Assembly (NCBI GenBank): GCA_029287515.1 | Contig: JARFQZ010000001.1 | Span: 1-8,289, forward strand | Length of the DNA stretch: 8,289 bases | Source of the DNA: Lysobacterales bacterium | GTDB taxonomy: Bacteria; Pseudomonadota; Gammaproteobacteria; Xanthomonadales; SZUA-36 | Direction of reading: 5' to 3' | Shown: positions 1 through 6,380 of the stretch, one piece after another | How positions within the stretch are numbered: the stretch's first letter is position 1 | Layout: every line of letters starts with the position of its first letter | The notes under the pieces: generated by a model | Told to the model about the DNA's origin: nothing | Database searches by the model: none | The model's input: the letters and a program-made list of their open reading frames with translations, nothing else | Program-made: the position numbers and the translations under genes

Positions 1-1739
1 ATTTTGCGGGTCCAGCTCAGGTTGGAATCACGCCTGGCCCAACGCTCGCCCTGCGGGTCCTCGAACGTCATCTGGGTGACATCTTCTCCGTTGATGGTGG
101 TCATGCGGGCTCGCACCAGCGGAACGAAATCAGGGACCTCCTGGCCGCTCTCGGCAAGAAAGGAACCCATCGGCTCCACTTCGTGCGGCTGGATATTGAT
201 CAGGAACTGGTTCGGCGCGTTTTCCGGCAGGCTCTGCTGCCAGGTATCCATCAGTTCCGTGCGAACCGTGGAGAGCAATAACAGGACCATCAGTCCAAGC
301 CCAAAGGCAACAACCTGCACGACACTCTCCCGGCCCCGGCGGGCAATATTGGCCAAACCGTAGCGCCAGGCGGCGCCTGCAGAGCCACGGAAACCCTGCA
401 GTGATTTGACCAGCAGCCAGCCGGTCAGGCCCAGGGCCACGAAGGTTCCGGCTGCTCCGCCGAAGATGGTCAGCACCAGTTGCGTGTCACGCATGATCCA
501 TAAAAGCAGCGCCAGCACTGCCGCGACACCAGCCAGCCAGCTGACGCCGTAACGCAGCGCGGGTGGATCGATGTCCTGGCGCAACACCCGCAATGGAGGC
601 GTTTTGCCCATCTGGGCCAGGTCAGGCAGTGCGAAACCCGCCAAAATGCTCACGGCCGTAACCATGCCGAGTATTCCGGGCTGCAGGCCGGGAGCGGGCA
701 GGGACTGCCCGATTACGTCTCTCATCAGCCAGGCCAGTCCAAGTTGAGCGGTGAATCCCAGCACGGCCCCGATGACGCCCCCTGCGACGGCCAGGATGAC
801 CAGTTGCAGCACGCTGCTGCGAAAAATCATCGACTGGCTTGCGCCCATGCACTTCATCAGGGCGATCCGGTCGCGATGCCGGTGAGAGTACCGCCGGGCG
901 GCCATGGCCACGGCCACCGCGGCCAGCAAAACGGAAACCAGTGAGGCCAGGTTCAGGAACCGCCCTGCGCGTTCCATGGACGAGCGTATTTGCGGGCTGG
1001 TACTGCGGATATCCCTGACTCCCTCACCGTCTTCGAGCTGTTCTTCCAGGATGGGCTTGAACTCGTCGATGTCGCTGCGATCACCCGATATCAGCAGGCG
1101 GTAGGCAACGCGGCTGCCGGGCTGGATCAGTTGAGTGGCCGCAAGATCCGCCTCGTTGATCAACAGCGTTGGCGCGAGGTCAACAAAACTCCAGCCTTCG
1201 TCCGGGCGAAAGTCCAGCACGCGGGTCAGTTTCAGCAGGGCTCCACCCACTTCGATCTCGACCTGGCTGTCAACACCCAGGCGCGCCATCAGCCGTGGTG
1301 AAGCCCATGCTTCGCCCGGCCCCGGTATGGCGCGGGTTTCACCGATTTCGCCCAGCAGGCGATCGGACGTTTTAAGTATTCCTCTCAGCGGGTAACCGTC
1401 GGTCACTGCGCGAATGGCCGCCAGCGTATTGGCTTCGCCGGCAAAGACCACGCTGGGCATGCTGGTCACCCTGGCCGTTTGCAGGTTTCGCTGTTCTGCC
1501 TGCCCGGCAAGTTGCGGATCGAGCGGCCTGGGGGAGGCCACCCTGAGGTCCGCCGCGAGTGATTCGGCAGCACGCATCTCAACCGCCTGCCCAACCCGGT
1601 CAGTCAAAAAAGCGACGCCGGTCAGCGCGGTGACCGCCACCAGTAATGCGATGACCAGAACGCTCAGTTCGCCTGCCCGCCAGTCCCTGGCCAGCAGTTT
1701 GACTGCAAGCCTGGCAGTCGTTGCAAATCCGTCAGGCAA
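1..1739 (-). CDS. ybbP: ABC transporter permease, YbbP/FtsX-like (3' end outside window)
   Basis: Integral membrane permease that should pair with the ATPase encoded just upstream. In this family (FtsX/MacB fold, E. coli YbbP about 800 residues) the complex is thought to act mechanically on envelope or lipoprotein substrates rather than as a classic importer. The frame is open without a stop for 579 codons to the window edge, so roughly the last quarter is missing. Visible order: one membrane segment at about residues 25-45, a large extracytoplasmic region to about 255, then an FtsX-type block with membrane segments near 264-281, 303-335 and 355-375. A basic loop (YSHRHRDRIALMKCMGAS, ending about residue 301) is typical of FtsX permeases. 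Further hydrophobic segments follow, and a second extracytoplasmic region begins before the cut. The start is TTG at 1739, chosen because a full AAGGAGG lies 6 nt upstream, no in-frame ATG occurs near it, and a stop lies at 1755-1757. It overlaps the ATPase stop, so the two are probably translationally coupled. Substrate unknown. Confidence 0.88.
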   Translation of the reverse strand, partial: MPDGFATTARLAVKLLARDWRAGELSVLVIALLVAVTALTGVAFLTDRVGQAVEMRAAESLAADLRVASPRPLDPQLAGQAEQRNLQTARVTSMPSVVFAGEANTLAAIRAVTDGYPLRGILKTSDRLLGEIGETRAIPGPGEAWASPRLMARLGVDSQVEIEVGGALLKLTRVLDFRPDEGWSFVDLAPTLLINEADLAATQLIQPGSRVAYRLLISGDRSDIDEFKPILEEQLEDGEGVRDIRSTSPQIRSSMERAGRFLNLASLVSVLLAAVAVAMAARRYSHRHRDRIALMKCMGASQSMIFRSSVLQLVILAVAGGVIGAVLGFTAQLGLAWLMRDVIGQSLPAPGLQPGILGMVTAVSILAGFALPDLAQMGKTPPLRVLRQDIDPPALRYGVSWLAGVAAVLALLLWIMRDTQLVLTIFGGAAGTFVALGLTGWLLVKSLQGFRGSAGAAWRYGLANIARRGRESVVQVVAFGLGLMVLLLLSTVRTELMDTWQQSLPENAPNQFLINIQPHEVEPMGSFLAESGQEVPDFVPLVRARMTTINGEDVTQMTFEDPQGERWARRDSNLSWTRK

Positions 1740-2436
1740 CGGAAACCTCCTTCTCTATACGCCCGGTATCCATGTGCAGAACCCGGTCGCAACGGGCCGC
1801 CAGGTCGAGGTCGTGGGTCACAAGCACAAGCGTGGTGCGGGTCTCGTCGTTCATTTTGAACAGCAAGTTGACGATGGTCTCGCCGGTGTTCTGATCGAGG
1901 TTTCCGGTAGGTTCATCCGCAAACAGCACCGCAGGGTGCACAACGAAAGCGCGCGCAATGGCAACCCGCTGTTTTTCGCCGCCGGATAACTGGTGAGGGT
2001 AGTGTCCTTTGCGCGGCCCCAGGCCTACCGTGCGGATAGCCTGTAACGCTGATTCGGCGGCGTGGTCGGCACCGGCCAGTTCCATCGGCAGCATCACGTT
2101 TTCCAATGCTGTCAGCGAGGAAATAAGGTGAAAAGACTGAAAAACGAATCCCACATTATCGGCGCGCAGGGCGGCGCGGCCATCCTCGTCCAGGGAGGTG
2201 ATCTCGGTGCCGGCCAACCAGATTTTTCCTTCACTGGGAACATCCAGCCCTGCCAGCAGTCCGAGCAAGGTAGACTTGCCGGCACCCGATGCTCCGACAA
2301 TGGCAACCGATTCGCCGTGTTGGATGTCCAGGCTGACATTGTCCAGGATGGTCAGCGGCCCCTCAGGGCTGCTAACCTGTTTGCTTAAATCGAGTGCTCT
2401 AAGCGCGGATTCAGAATTTTCAGTAGAGGTGTTCAT
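1732..2436 (-). CDS. ybbA: ABC transporter ATP-binding protein, YbbA/LolD-like
   Basis: Cytoplasmic ATPase of 234 residues that powers the adjacent FtsX-like permease. All nucleotide-binding motifs are present: Walker A GASGAGKST (48-56), Q-loop Gln100, signature LSGGE (150-154), Walker B LFADEP with Glu175, and the H-loop His208 in VTHD. The sequence style (NVMLPMELAG, ADEPTGNLD) is that of the LolD/MacB/YbbA group, and length fits. The frame stays open upstream to an ATG at 2511, which would add 25 residues. I prefer the ATG at 2436 because the ABC domain begins only about ten residues later and the extension would run through the tesA signal-peptide region; no good ribosome site is visible at either. 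In E. coli ybbA lies divergent to tesA and followed by ybbP, exactly as here. Family certain; transported substrate unknown. Confidence 0.93.
   Translation of the reverse strand: MNTSTENSESALRALDLSKQVSSPEGPLTILDNVSLDIQHGESVAIVGASGAGKSTLLGLLAGLDVPSEGKIWLAGTEITSLDEDGRAALRADNVGFVFQSFHLISSLTALENVMLPMELAGADHAAESALQAIRTVGLGPRKGHYPHQLSGGEKQRVAIARAFVVHPAVLFADEPTGNLDQNTGETIVNLLFKMNDETRTTLVLVTHDLDLAARCDRVLHMDTGRIEKEVSVA
1746..1752 (-). promoter_or_regulatory. Ribosome binding site deciding the TTG start of the permease
   Basis: On the minus strand AAGGAGG lies 6 nt upstream of the TTG at 1739. It sits inside the last codons of the ATPase gene. This near-perfect Shine-Dalgarno sequence is the main reason for accepting a non-ATG start, and it suggests that strong initiation compensates for the weak TTG codon. 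Confidence 0.8.
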
Positions 2437-3049
2437 GCGTCTCAAGTATTTGTTTGTATTAATGCTCTGTTGGGTCACGGGTCCCTTGCTCGCAGGTCCC
2501 TCCATCGTCATCCTGGGCGACAGCCTCAGTGCAGCCTATGGCATGGAAATAAGCCAGTCCTGGCCGAGTCTTTTGCAGCAGCGTCTTATTGAAAATGGTT
2601 ACGCTCACCGCGTTTTCAACTCCAGCATCGCGGGCGACACAACCCAGGGGGGCGCGACGCGCCTTCCTCGCCTGCTGGACAAGAACCAGCCGGTCGTCGT
2701 CATCTTGGAACTGGGTGGCAACGACGGCCTGCGCGGCCTGCCGATCGAAGTGACCGGTAATAACCTTTCATCTATGATCGAGCAGAGCCAGTCGGCCGGC
2801 GCATCGGTAATCCTGTCCGAAATGCGAATCCCTCCGAACTATGGCCGGACTTACACCGAAAAGTTCAACACGCTTTACACCACGCTGGCTGATGAATATG
2901 GCGTTAGCCTGCTGCCTTTCCTGTTGGACGACATAGCCCTTGAGCCGGGTTTGATGATGGCCGACGGTATTCACCCCACGGCGGAGGCGCAGCCATTGAT
3001 TCTTGAAAAAGTATGGATTCAACTCGAACCGCTGCTGATGGAGCCCTGA
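2435..3049 (+). CDS. tesA: Periplasmic SGNH-family esterase / thioesterase I (TesA-like)
   Basis: Secreted GDSL/SGNH hydrolase of 204 residues, close to the E. coli TesA precursor (208), which hydrolyses acyl-CoA thioesters and various esters and lysophospholipids in the periplasm. Residues 1-20 form a signal peptide (basic start, hydrophobic core, likely cleavage after Ala20 in GPLLA). The SGNH blocks are in order: GDSLSAAYG with nucleophile Ser30, oxyanion-hole Gly67 in AGDTT, GGND with Asn96, and DGIHP with Asp177 and His180. The frame is open further upstream to 2198, but the ATG at 2435 is chosen because it directly precedes the signal peptide and has GAGG just upstream. That ATG overlaps the divergent ATPase start by two bases. 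The cytochrome gene begins 6 bp after the stop and may be co-transcribed. The native substrate cannot be told from sequence. Confidence 0.93.
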   Translation: MRLKYLFVLMLCWVTGPLLAGPSIVILGDSLSAAYGMEISQSWPSLLQQRLIENGYAHRVFNSSIAGDTTQGGATRLPRLLDKNQPVVVILELGGNDGLRGLPIEVTGNNLSSMIEQSQSAGASVILSEMRIPPNYGRTYTEKFNTLYTTLADEYGVSLLPFLLDDIALEPGLMMADGIHPTAEAQPLILEKVWIQLEPLLMEP

Positions 3050-3055
3050 TCACTC

Positions 3056-3373
3056 ATGGCGCGATACAGTCACCTCCTCGCGATTTCAGTTCTGACACTG
3101 GCACTTGTATGGCTGCCCGCATTCGCGGACGGTGACGCCGCGGCGGGCAAGCTGAAATCCGTTACTTGCGCCGGCTGCCATGGCCGGGAAGGCGTCAGCA
3201 CCAACCCTATGTGGCCGAGCCTGGCCGGGCAGAAAGAACAATACCTTGCCAAGCAAATGCGGGATTTCCGCGATGGAAACAGGCACAACCCGGTGATGTC
3301 GCCGATGGCGAAGGGGTTGTCCGACCAGGATATTGAAAACCTGGCCGCCTACTATTCCAGTCTCAAGCCATGA
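3056..3373 (+). CDS. Small periplasmic class I cytochrome c, c4-half-like
   Basis: Monohaem c-type cytochrome of 105 residues acting in electron transfer outside the cytoplasmic membrane. Residues 1-24 look like a Sec signal peptide with cleavage after the AFA at 22-24. The haem attachment site is CAGCH (38-42), with His42 as proximal ligand; Met84 or Met81 in MSPM is the likely distal ligand. The middle (WPSLAGQ) and the end (GLSDQDIENLAAYYSSL) strongly resemble one half of dihaem cytochrome c4, but only one domain is present here, so this is a single-domain relative. The mature protein would be about 81 residues. The start lies 6 bp after the tesA stop; GGAG at 3040-3043 is the best ribosome site although the 12-nt spacing is long, so coupling to tesA translation is plausible. 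The redox partner is not shown; the nearby 2-oxoacid oxidoreductase operon is probably separate. Confidence 0.88.
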   Translation: MARYSHLLAISVLTLALVWLPAFADGDAAAGKLKSVTCAGCHGREGVSTNPMWPSLAGQKEQYLAKQMRDFRDGNRHNPVMSPMAKGLSDQDIENLAAYYSSLKP

Positions 3374-3393
3374 TTATCGGCCGCTCCAACACT

Positions 3394-3420
3394 AACCTGG
3401 ACCCGGGATTAAGGTTTTTT
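3394..3420 (+). terminator. Possible weak intrinsic terminator after the cytochrome gene
   Basis: AACCT (3394-3398) can pair with AGGTT (3412-3416), and the stem runs straight into a T-tract (3415-3420). The stem is only 5 bp and A/T-containing, with a 13-nt loop that itself contains a CCCGGG palindrome. Position 21 nt after the cytochrome stop is right for a terminator, but the stem is weak, so this is tentative. Confidence 0.3.
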
Positions 3421-3425
3421 GCTGC

Positions 3426-3446
3426 ATCAATTGCAATCCAATTGAT
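3426..3446. promoter_or_regulatory. Perfect 8-bp inverted repeat, candidate operator upstream of the kor-like operon
   Basis: ATCAATTG (3426-3433) and its exact reverse complement CAATTGAT (3439-3446) flank a 5-bp spacer. Each arm contains the self-palindrome CAATTG, and the two copies start 11 bp apart, close to one helical turn. The element lies about 25 bp upstream of the TATATA stretch, where an activator commonly binds. A dimeric transcription factor site is the likeliest reading; a short RNA hairpin is the alternative. No regulator gene is in view to name it. Confidence 0.4.
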
Positions 3447-3470
3447 CTATGCCAGTTTATTAGTAACTCC

Positions 3471-3481
3471 ATATATATAAA
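3471..3481 (+). promoter_or_regulatory. Candidate -10 region of the 2-oxoacid oxidoreductase operon
   Basis: An alternating AT run contains TATATA (3472-3477) and TATAAA (3476-3481), the only strong -10-like match in the 170-bp gap before the operon. No convincing -35 hexamer stands at 16-18 bp upstream, which would fit a promoter that needs an activator at the inverted repeat just upstream. Transcription would then start near 3487 and give a leader of about 55-60 nt. Confidence 0.35.
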
Positions 3482-3484
3482 GTG

Positions 3485-3514
3485 ATCCCGGCGGATGCCG
3501 TCTGGATGCGGGAT
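3485..3514 (+). other. Potential stem-loop in the leader of the kor-like operon
   Basis: ATCCCG (3485-3490) pairs exactly with CGGGAT (3509-3514) around an 18-nt loop. An alternative small hairpin, CGGC (3489-3492) with GCCG (3497-3500), competes with it. It ends 16 nt before the ribosome binding site, so it would not bury it. It may stabilise the messenger or be chance in GC-rich DNA. Confidence 0.3.
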
Positions 3515-3530
3515 TCGGAGCTAAACAACT

Positions 3531-3534
3531 GGAG
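3531..3534 (+). promoter_or_regulatory. Ribosome binding site for the GTG start of korA
   Basis: GGAG lies 9 nt upstream of GTG at 3544 and supports that start over the first in-frame ATG at 3577, which has no purine-rich sequence before it. The heptamer GTGAGCG occurs twice here, at 3534-3540 and 3544-3550. The first copy is a GTG in another frame. Confidence 0.6.
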
Positions 3535-3543
3535 TGAGCGGGT

Positions 3544-5430
3544 GTGAGCGTAGCGGATAAAAAGTCAATAGACTTCATGGAAGTACCGGAGCATACGGTA
3601 GAAATTATCACTAACTCGGGGGAGGGCGCGCAGAAATGCGCCCAGATCTTCGGCCAGACCTGCGCCAAGATGGGAAATGGCGTCTGGACAGTAGAAATCA
3701 TACCGGCCGAAATCGAACCGCCGCATCACACGGTGACCAGCACTTCGGGAAACATCATCCGGTTCGGAACCGAGAAGATCACCAATTGGGGTGACCAGTC
3801 AAAGCTTGCGGTTGCCTTCAATGACCAGGTTTTGCTTTCCCGCCATCGGCTGGATTCCCTCAAGGACGATTGCATCATCCTTCTCGAATCCTGCTGGCAG
3901 GACCACGAGGATGAAAAGATTCGCCGCATGTACGAAGAGGCGATGGACGAAATGTCCACCAAGAACTACCGTTTTGTGCTGGTGCCCATCGAGGAGGAAG
4001 CGCTCAAGATCGTCGACAACCCCAGCCATGGCAAGAACATGTTTGCCCTTGGCATGCTGGCGGAGATTTACCAGCGCGACGTCTCGATCATCGAAAAGCA
4101 GATCGCCCATATTTTCCGCTTCAAACCGCCCAAGGTGACCGAGAAGAATATTGAACTGGTGGCCTCCGGCATCAAGTGGGCAAGAGAGAACCTCGATTTC
4201 CAGTTCAACATCAAGTCAATACCGTTCGATGAAGAACGAATTGTAATGAACGGCAACCAGGCGGCCGCTATCGGCGCCATAGCGGCCGGCATGGAATTGT
4301 GCGCGATGTACCCGATCACGCCGGCAACCTCGGTTTCGCATGAGCTTTCTGAAATTATCGAAAGCTACGGCGGCATGGTGCACCAGGCCGAGGACGAGAT
4401 TGCGGCTGCCGGTGTGGCGATCGGTGCATCCTACGCCGGTAAGGTCGCGTTGACGGTTACTTCGGGTCCCGGCATGGCGTTGAAAACCGAGTTCCTGGCA
4501 TTGGCCATCATGGTGGAAATACCGCTGGTGGTGCTGGATGTTCAGCGTGGCGGGCCGTCCACCGGCCTGCCGACCAAGGTGGAGCAGTCCGATCTGCTGT
4601 CCTCACTGTATGGACAACCCGGTGACGCTCCGCGCGTCGTGATTGCGCCCCGAACCATCGAGGAGTGTTTCCACTCCATGATTACCGCCCGGCGCATCGC
4701 GGAGACCTTCCGCTGCGTGGTTATCGTGTTGACCGACGCCAACCTGGCGACCGGTGTGCAGCAATTCACACGGCCGCCCCTGGACGTGCGCTGGCAGCAG
4801 GGAGCGGCCGATCAATCACCGGTTCCCGAAGGATTACGACCGTATGAATGGGACCTGGAAACCGGCCTGTCCCGCCGCATCATCCCCGGTTCGCCCGGCG
4901 GACAGCATACCGTGACAGGCCTGGCCCACGACGAGGAAAGCCTGGTTTCCTATCATCCTTCAAGTAACGAGCTGGGTATGAAAATGCGCAGCCGAAAGCT
5001 GGCCGTGTTCCAGTCGACACTGATGCCACCGGAACTGCACGGCGAAGAGGAGGGTGACTTGCTGGTTGTCGGGTGGGGTTCCACCGAGGGCGCTATCGTC
5101 GAAGCGGTTGATCGTGCCCGCTCCGAGGGCTACAAGGTATCCACCTGCCAGCTTACGTTCCTGTCACCGCTGGAGCCGGGCCTGAAGGAAATGTTCAGCC
5201 GGTTCGAGAACGTCATGACAGTGGAAATCAACTATTCCGACACCCCGGGCGACCCGTACATCAATGACGAAACACGCCGCTATGGCCAGTTGGCCTGGCT
5301 GCTGCGCGCCCATACGCTGGTAGACATCGACTGCTGGACCAGTTGTCCCGGTCAGCCGCTGCGCCCGCGTGACATCTACACCAAGATCATCGCCAAGCTC
5401 GAACCCAACAAAGAAGGAGTGGCCGCATGA
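3544..5430 (+). CDS. korA: 2-oxoacid:acceptor oxidoreductase, fused gamma-alpha subunit (KorA-like)
   Basis: Cytoplasmic subunit of a CoA-dependent 2-oxoacid:ferredoxin oxidoreductase, 628 residues. Residues about 18-215 form the gamma domain, with glycine-rich TNSGEGAQ (23-30) at its start. Residues about 233-410 form the alpha pyrimidine-binding domain: NGNQAAAIGA (236-245), YPITP (256-260), EDEIAAAG (283-290), TSGPGM (306-311) and QRGGPSTGLPT (334-344). The linker IPGSPGG...HTVTGLAHDE (447-464) is typical of KorA. Residues about 503-615 form the C-terminal transketolase-like domain. The gamma-alpha order and length match two-subunit enzymes that convert 2-oxoglutarate plus CoA to succinyl-CoA and CO2 with a low-potential acceptor. 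Substrate choice cannot be read from sequence, and pyruvate or a branched-chain 2-oxoacid remains possible. There is no ferredoxin domain in this chain. The start is GTG at 3544, on the strength of GGAG 9 nt upstream. The stop overlaps the beta-subunit start by 4 bp (ATGA). It is the first gene of the rightward operon. Confidence 0.92.
   Translation: MSVADKKSIDFMEVPEHTVEIITNSGEGAQKCAQIFGQTCAKMGNGVWTVEIIPAEIEPPHHTVTSTSGNIIRFGTEKITNWGDQSKLAVAFNDQVLLSRHRLDSLKDDCIILLESCWQDHEDEKIRRMYEEAMDEMSTKNYRFVLVPIEEEALKIVDNPSHGKNMFALGMLAEIYQRDVSIIEKQIAHIFRFKPPKVTEKNIELVASGIKWARENLDFQFNIKSIPFDEERIVMNGNQAAAIGAIAAGMELCAMYPITPATSVSHELSEIIESYGGMVHQAEDEIAAAGVAIGASYAGKVALTVTSGPGMALKTEFLALAIMVEIPLVVLDVQRGGPSTGLPTKVEQSDLLSSLYGQPGDAPRVVIAPRTIEECFHSMITARRIAETFRCVVIVLTDANLATGVQQFTRPPLDVRWQQGAADQSPVPEGLRPYEWDLETGLSRRIIPGSPGGQHTVTGLAHDEESLVSYHPSSNELGMKMRSRKLAVFQSTLMPPELHGEEEGDLLVVGWGSTEGAIVEAVDRARSEGYKVSTCQLTFLSPLEPGLKEMFSRFENVMTVEINYSDTPGDPYINDETRRYGQLAWLLRAHTLVDIDCWTSCPGQPLRPRDIYTKIIAKLEPNKEGVAA
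5414..5419 (+). promoter_or_regulatory. Ribosome binding site of korB inside the end of korA
   Basis: AAGGAG lies 7 nt upstream of the ATG at 5427. Together with the ATGA stop/start overlap it indicates coupled translation of the alpha and beta subunits, which must be made in equal amounts. Confidence 0.7.
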
Positions 5431-6380
5431 GCAGTATCGCAATCTCACTGCTGGATCTCGAAGCCGATGCCCCCGTTTGCCTGGAAGCGGATGATTACCA
5501 GAGACGACCCGGCAAATGGTGCGCTGGTTGCGGTGATTTCGGCGCCCTGAACGCCGTCAAGCGACTGATGGCAAAAGAGCAACTTCAACCCGAAAAAACC
5601 GTGTTTGTTTCCGGTATCGGCTGCTCCAGCCGTTTTCCACACTATATGAATACTTACGGATTCCACGGCATCCACGGGCGCGCTCTTCCGGTTGCAACCG
5701 GTGTGAAGCTGGCAAGGCCGGAACTGGATGTGTTCGTTACCATGGGCGACGGCGACTGTACCTCGATCGGAGCAGGTCACTGGATCCACGCGACGCGTTA
5801 TAACTGCAACATGGTCGTCCTGTTGCTGGACAACAACATCTACGGCCTGACCAAGAACCAGACTTCACCGACTACGCCGCAGGGTTATACCTCGATGACC
5901 TCACCGCACGGTTCGGTGCTGCCGGCCCTCGACCCGCTTCAGGCCACGCTCGGCATCTCCAACGCTTCTTTCGTGGCGCAGACCGCGGACTGGGTGCCGG
6001 CACACATGTACGCCACGATGGCGGCGGCATACGACCATCCGGGCTTCTCCTTCGTGCGCATCCTGCAGCGTTGCCCGAAATTTACTCCTGATGTATTCCA
6101 GAAAAATATCGAAAACCCTGACCTGACCGAGTTGCTGGTGCACGAAAACGGTGTTGATGTTCCTGCACTGGAGCAACTCTTCAAGTCCCGGCGCGTGCAT
6201 GACCCGCTGAATCTGGACGACGCGCGGTCCCTTGCGCGGCGCACCGACATGCTGCGCCTCGGTATCTTCTTCCGGGACGACAGCCTGCCGGTTTACGAGG
6301 AAGTTCGTGCCATACCCAAGGTTTCGGCAGAAGAAAAAGTAGCTCGCCTGAACAAGGAATTTGAACGTTATGCCGTCTGA
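5427..6380 (+). CDS. korB: 2-oxoacid:acceptor oxidoreductase beta subunit (KorB-like)
   Basis: Catalytic partner of the preceding subunit, 317 residues. It binds thiamine pyrophosphate and one [4Fe-4S] cluster and passes electrons from the hydroxyalkyl-TPP intermediate to an external acceptor. The four expected cluster cysteines are present: Cys32 and Cys35 in WCAGCGDFG, Cys66 in GIGCSS, and Cys216 in ILQRCPKF. The Mg-TPP motif runs from GDGD (107-110) to NNIYGLTKNQTSPTT (136-150). The C-terminal third, with RRTDMLRLGIFFRDDSLPVYEE (271-292, split over two conserved blocks), matches the usual KorB tail that includes a short GLF-like segment. The enzyme family is usually oxygen-sensitive, though members from aerobes exist. 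The start ATG has AAGGAG 7 nt upstream. Its last 11 bp overlap the next gene. No missing motifs or frameshifts were seen. Confidence 0.93.
   Translation: MSSIAISLLDLEADAPVCLEADDYQRRPGKWCAGCGDFGALNAVKRLMAKEQLQPEKTVFVSGIGCSSRFPHYMNTYGFHGIHGRALPVATGVKLARPELDVFVTMGDGDCTSIGAGHWIHATRYNCNMVVLLLDNNIYGLTKNQTSPTTPQGYTSMTSPHGSVLPALDPLQATLGISNASFVAQTADWVPAHMYATMAAAYDHPGFSFVRILQRCPKFTPDVFQKNIENPDLTELLVHENGVDVPALEQLFKSRRVHDPLNLDDARSLARRTDMLRLGIFFRDDSLPVYEEVRAIPKVSAEEKVARLNKEFERYAV
6354..6358 (+). promoter_or_regulatory. Ribosome binding site deciding the ATG start at 6370
   Basis: AAGGA lies 11 nt before ATG 6370 but only 2 nt before the in-frame TTG at 6361, so the ATG is the better start for the following gene. 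Confidence 0.5.

Noticed and set aside
1414..1989. Plus-strand open frame of 191 codons across the permease/ATPase junction
   Set aside because: It crosses two confirmed minus-strand genes and its translation is a low-complexity Ala/Ser/Thr shadow without motifs.
2198..2434. Upstream extension of the tesA frame by 79 codons
   Set aside because: It runs through the antisense of ybbA and would bury a clear signal peptide that begins at the ATG at 2435.
2437..2511. 25-residue N-terminal extension of the ATPase
   Set aside because: It overlaps the tesA signal-peptide region, adds nothing to the ABC fold, and has no suitably spaced ribosome site.
3471..3479. AT dinucleotide run as a simple-sequence phase-variation tract
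   Set aside because: It has only about four repeats and lies in a likely promoter, so it is better explained as a -10 region.
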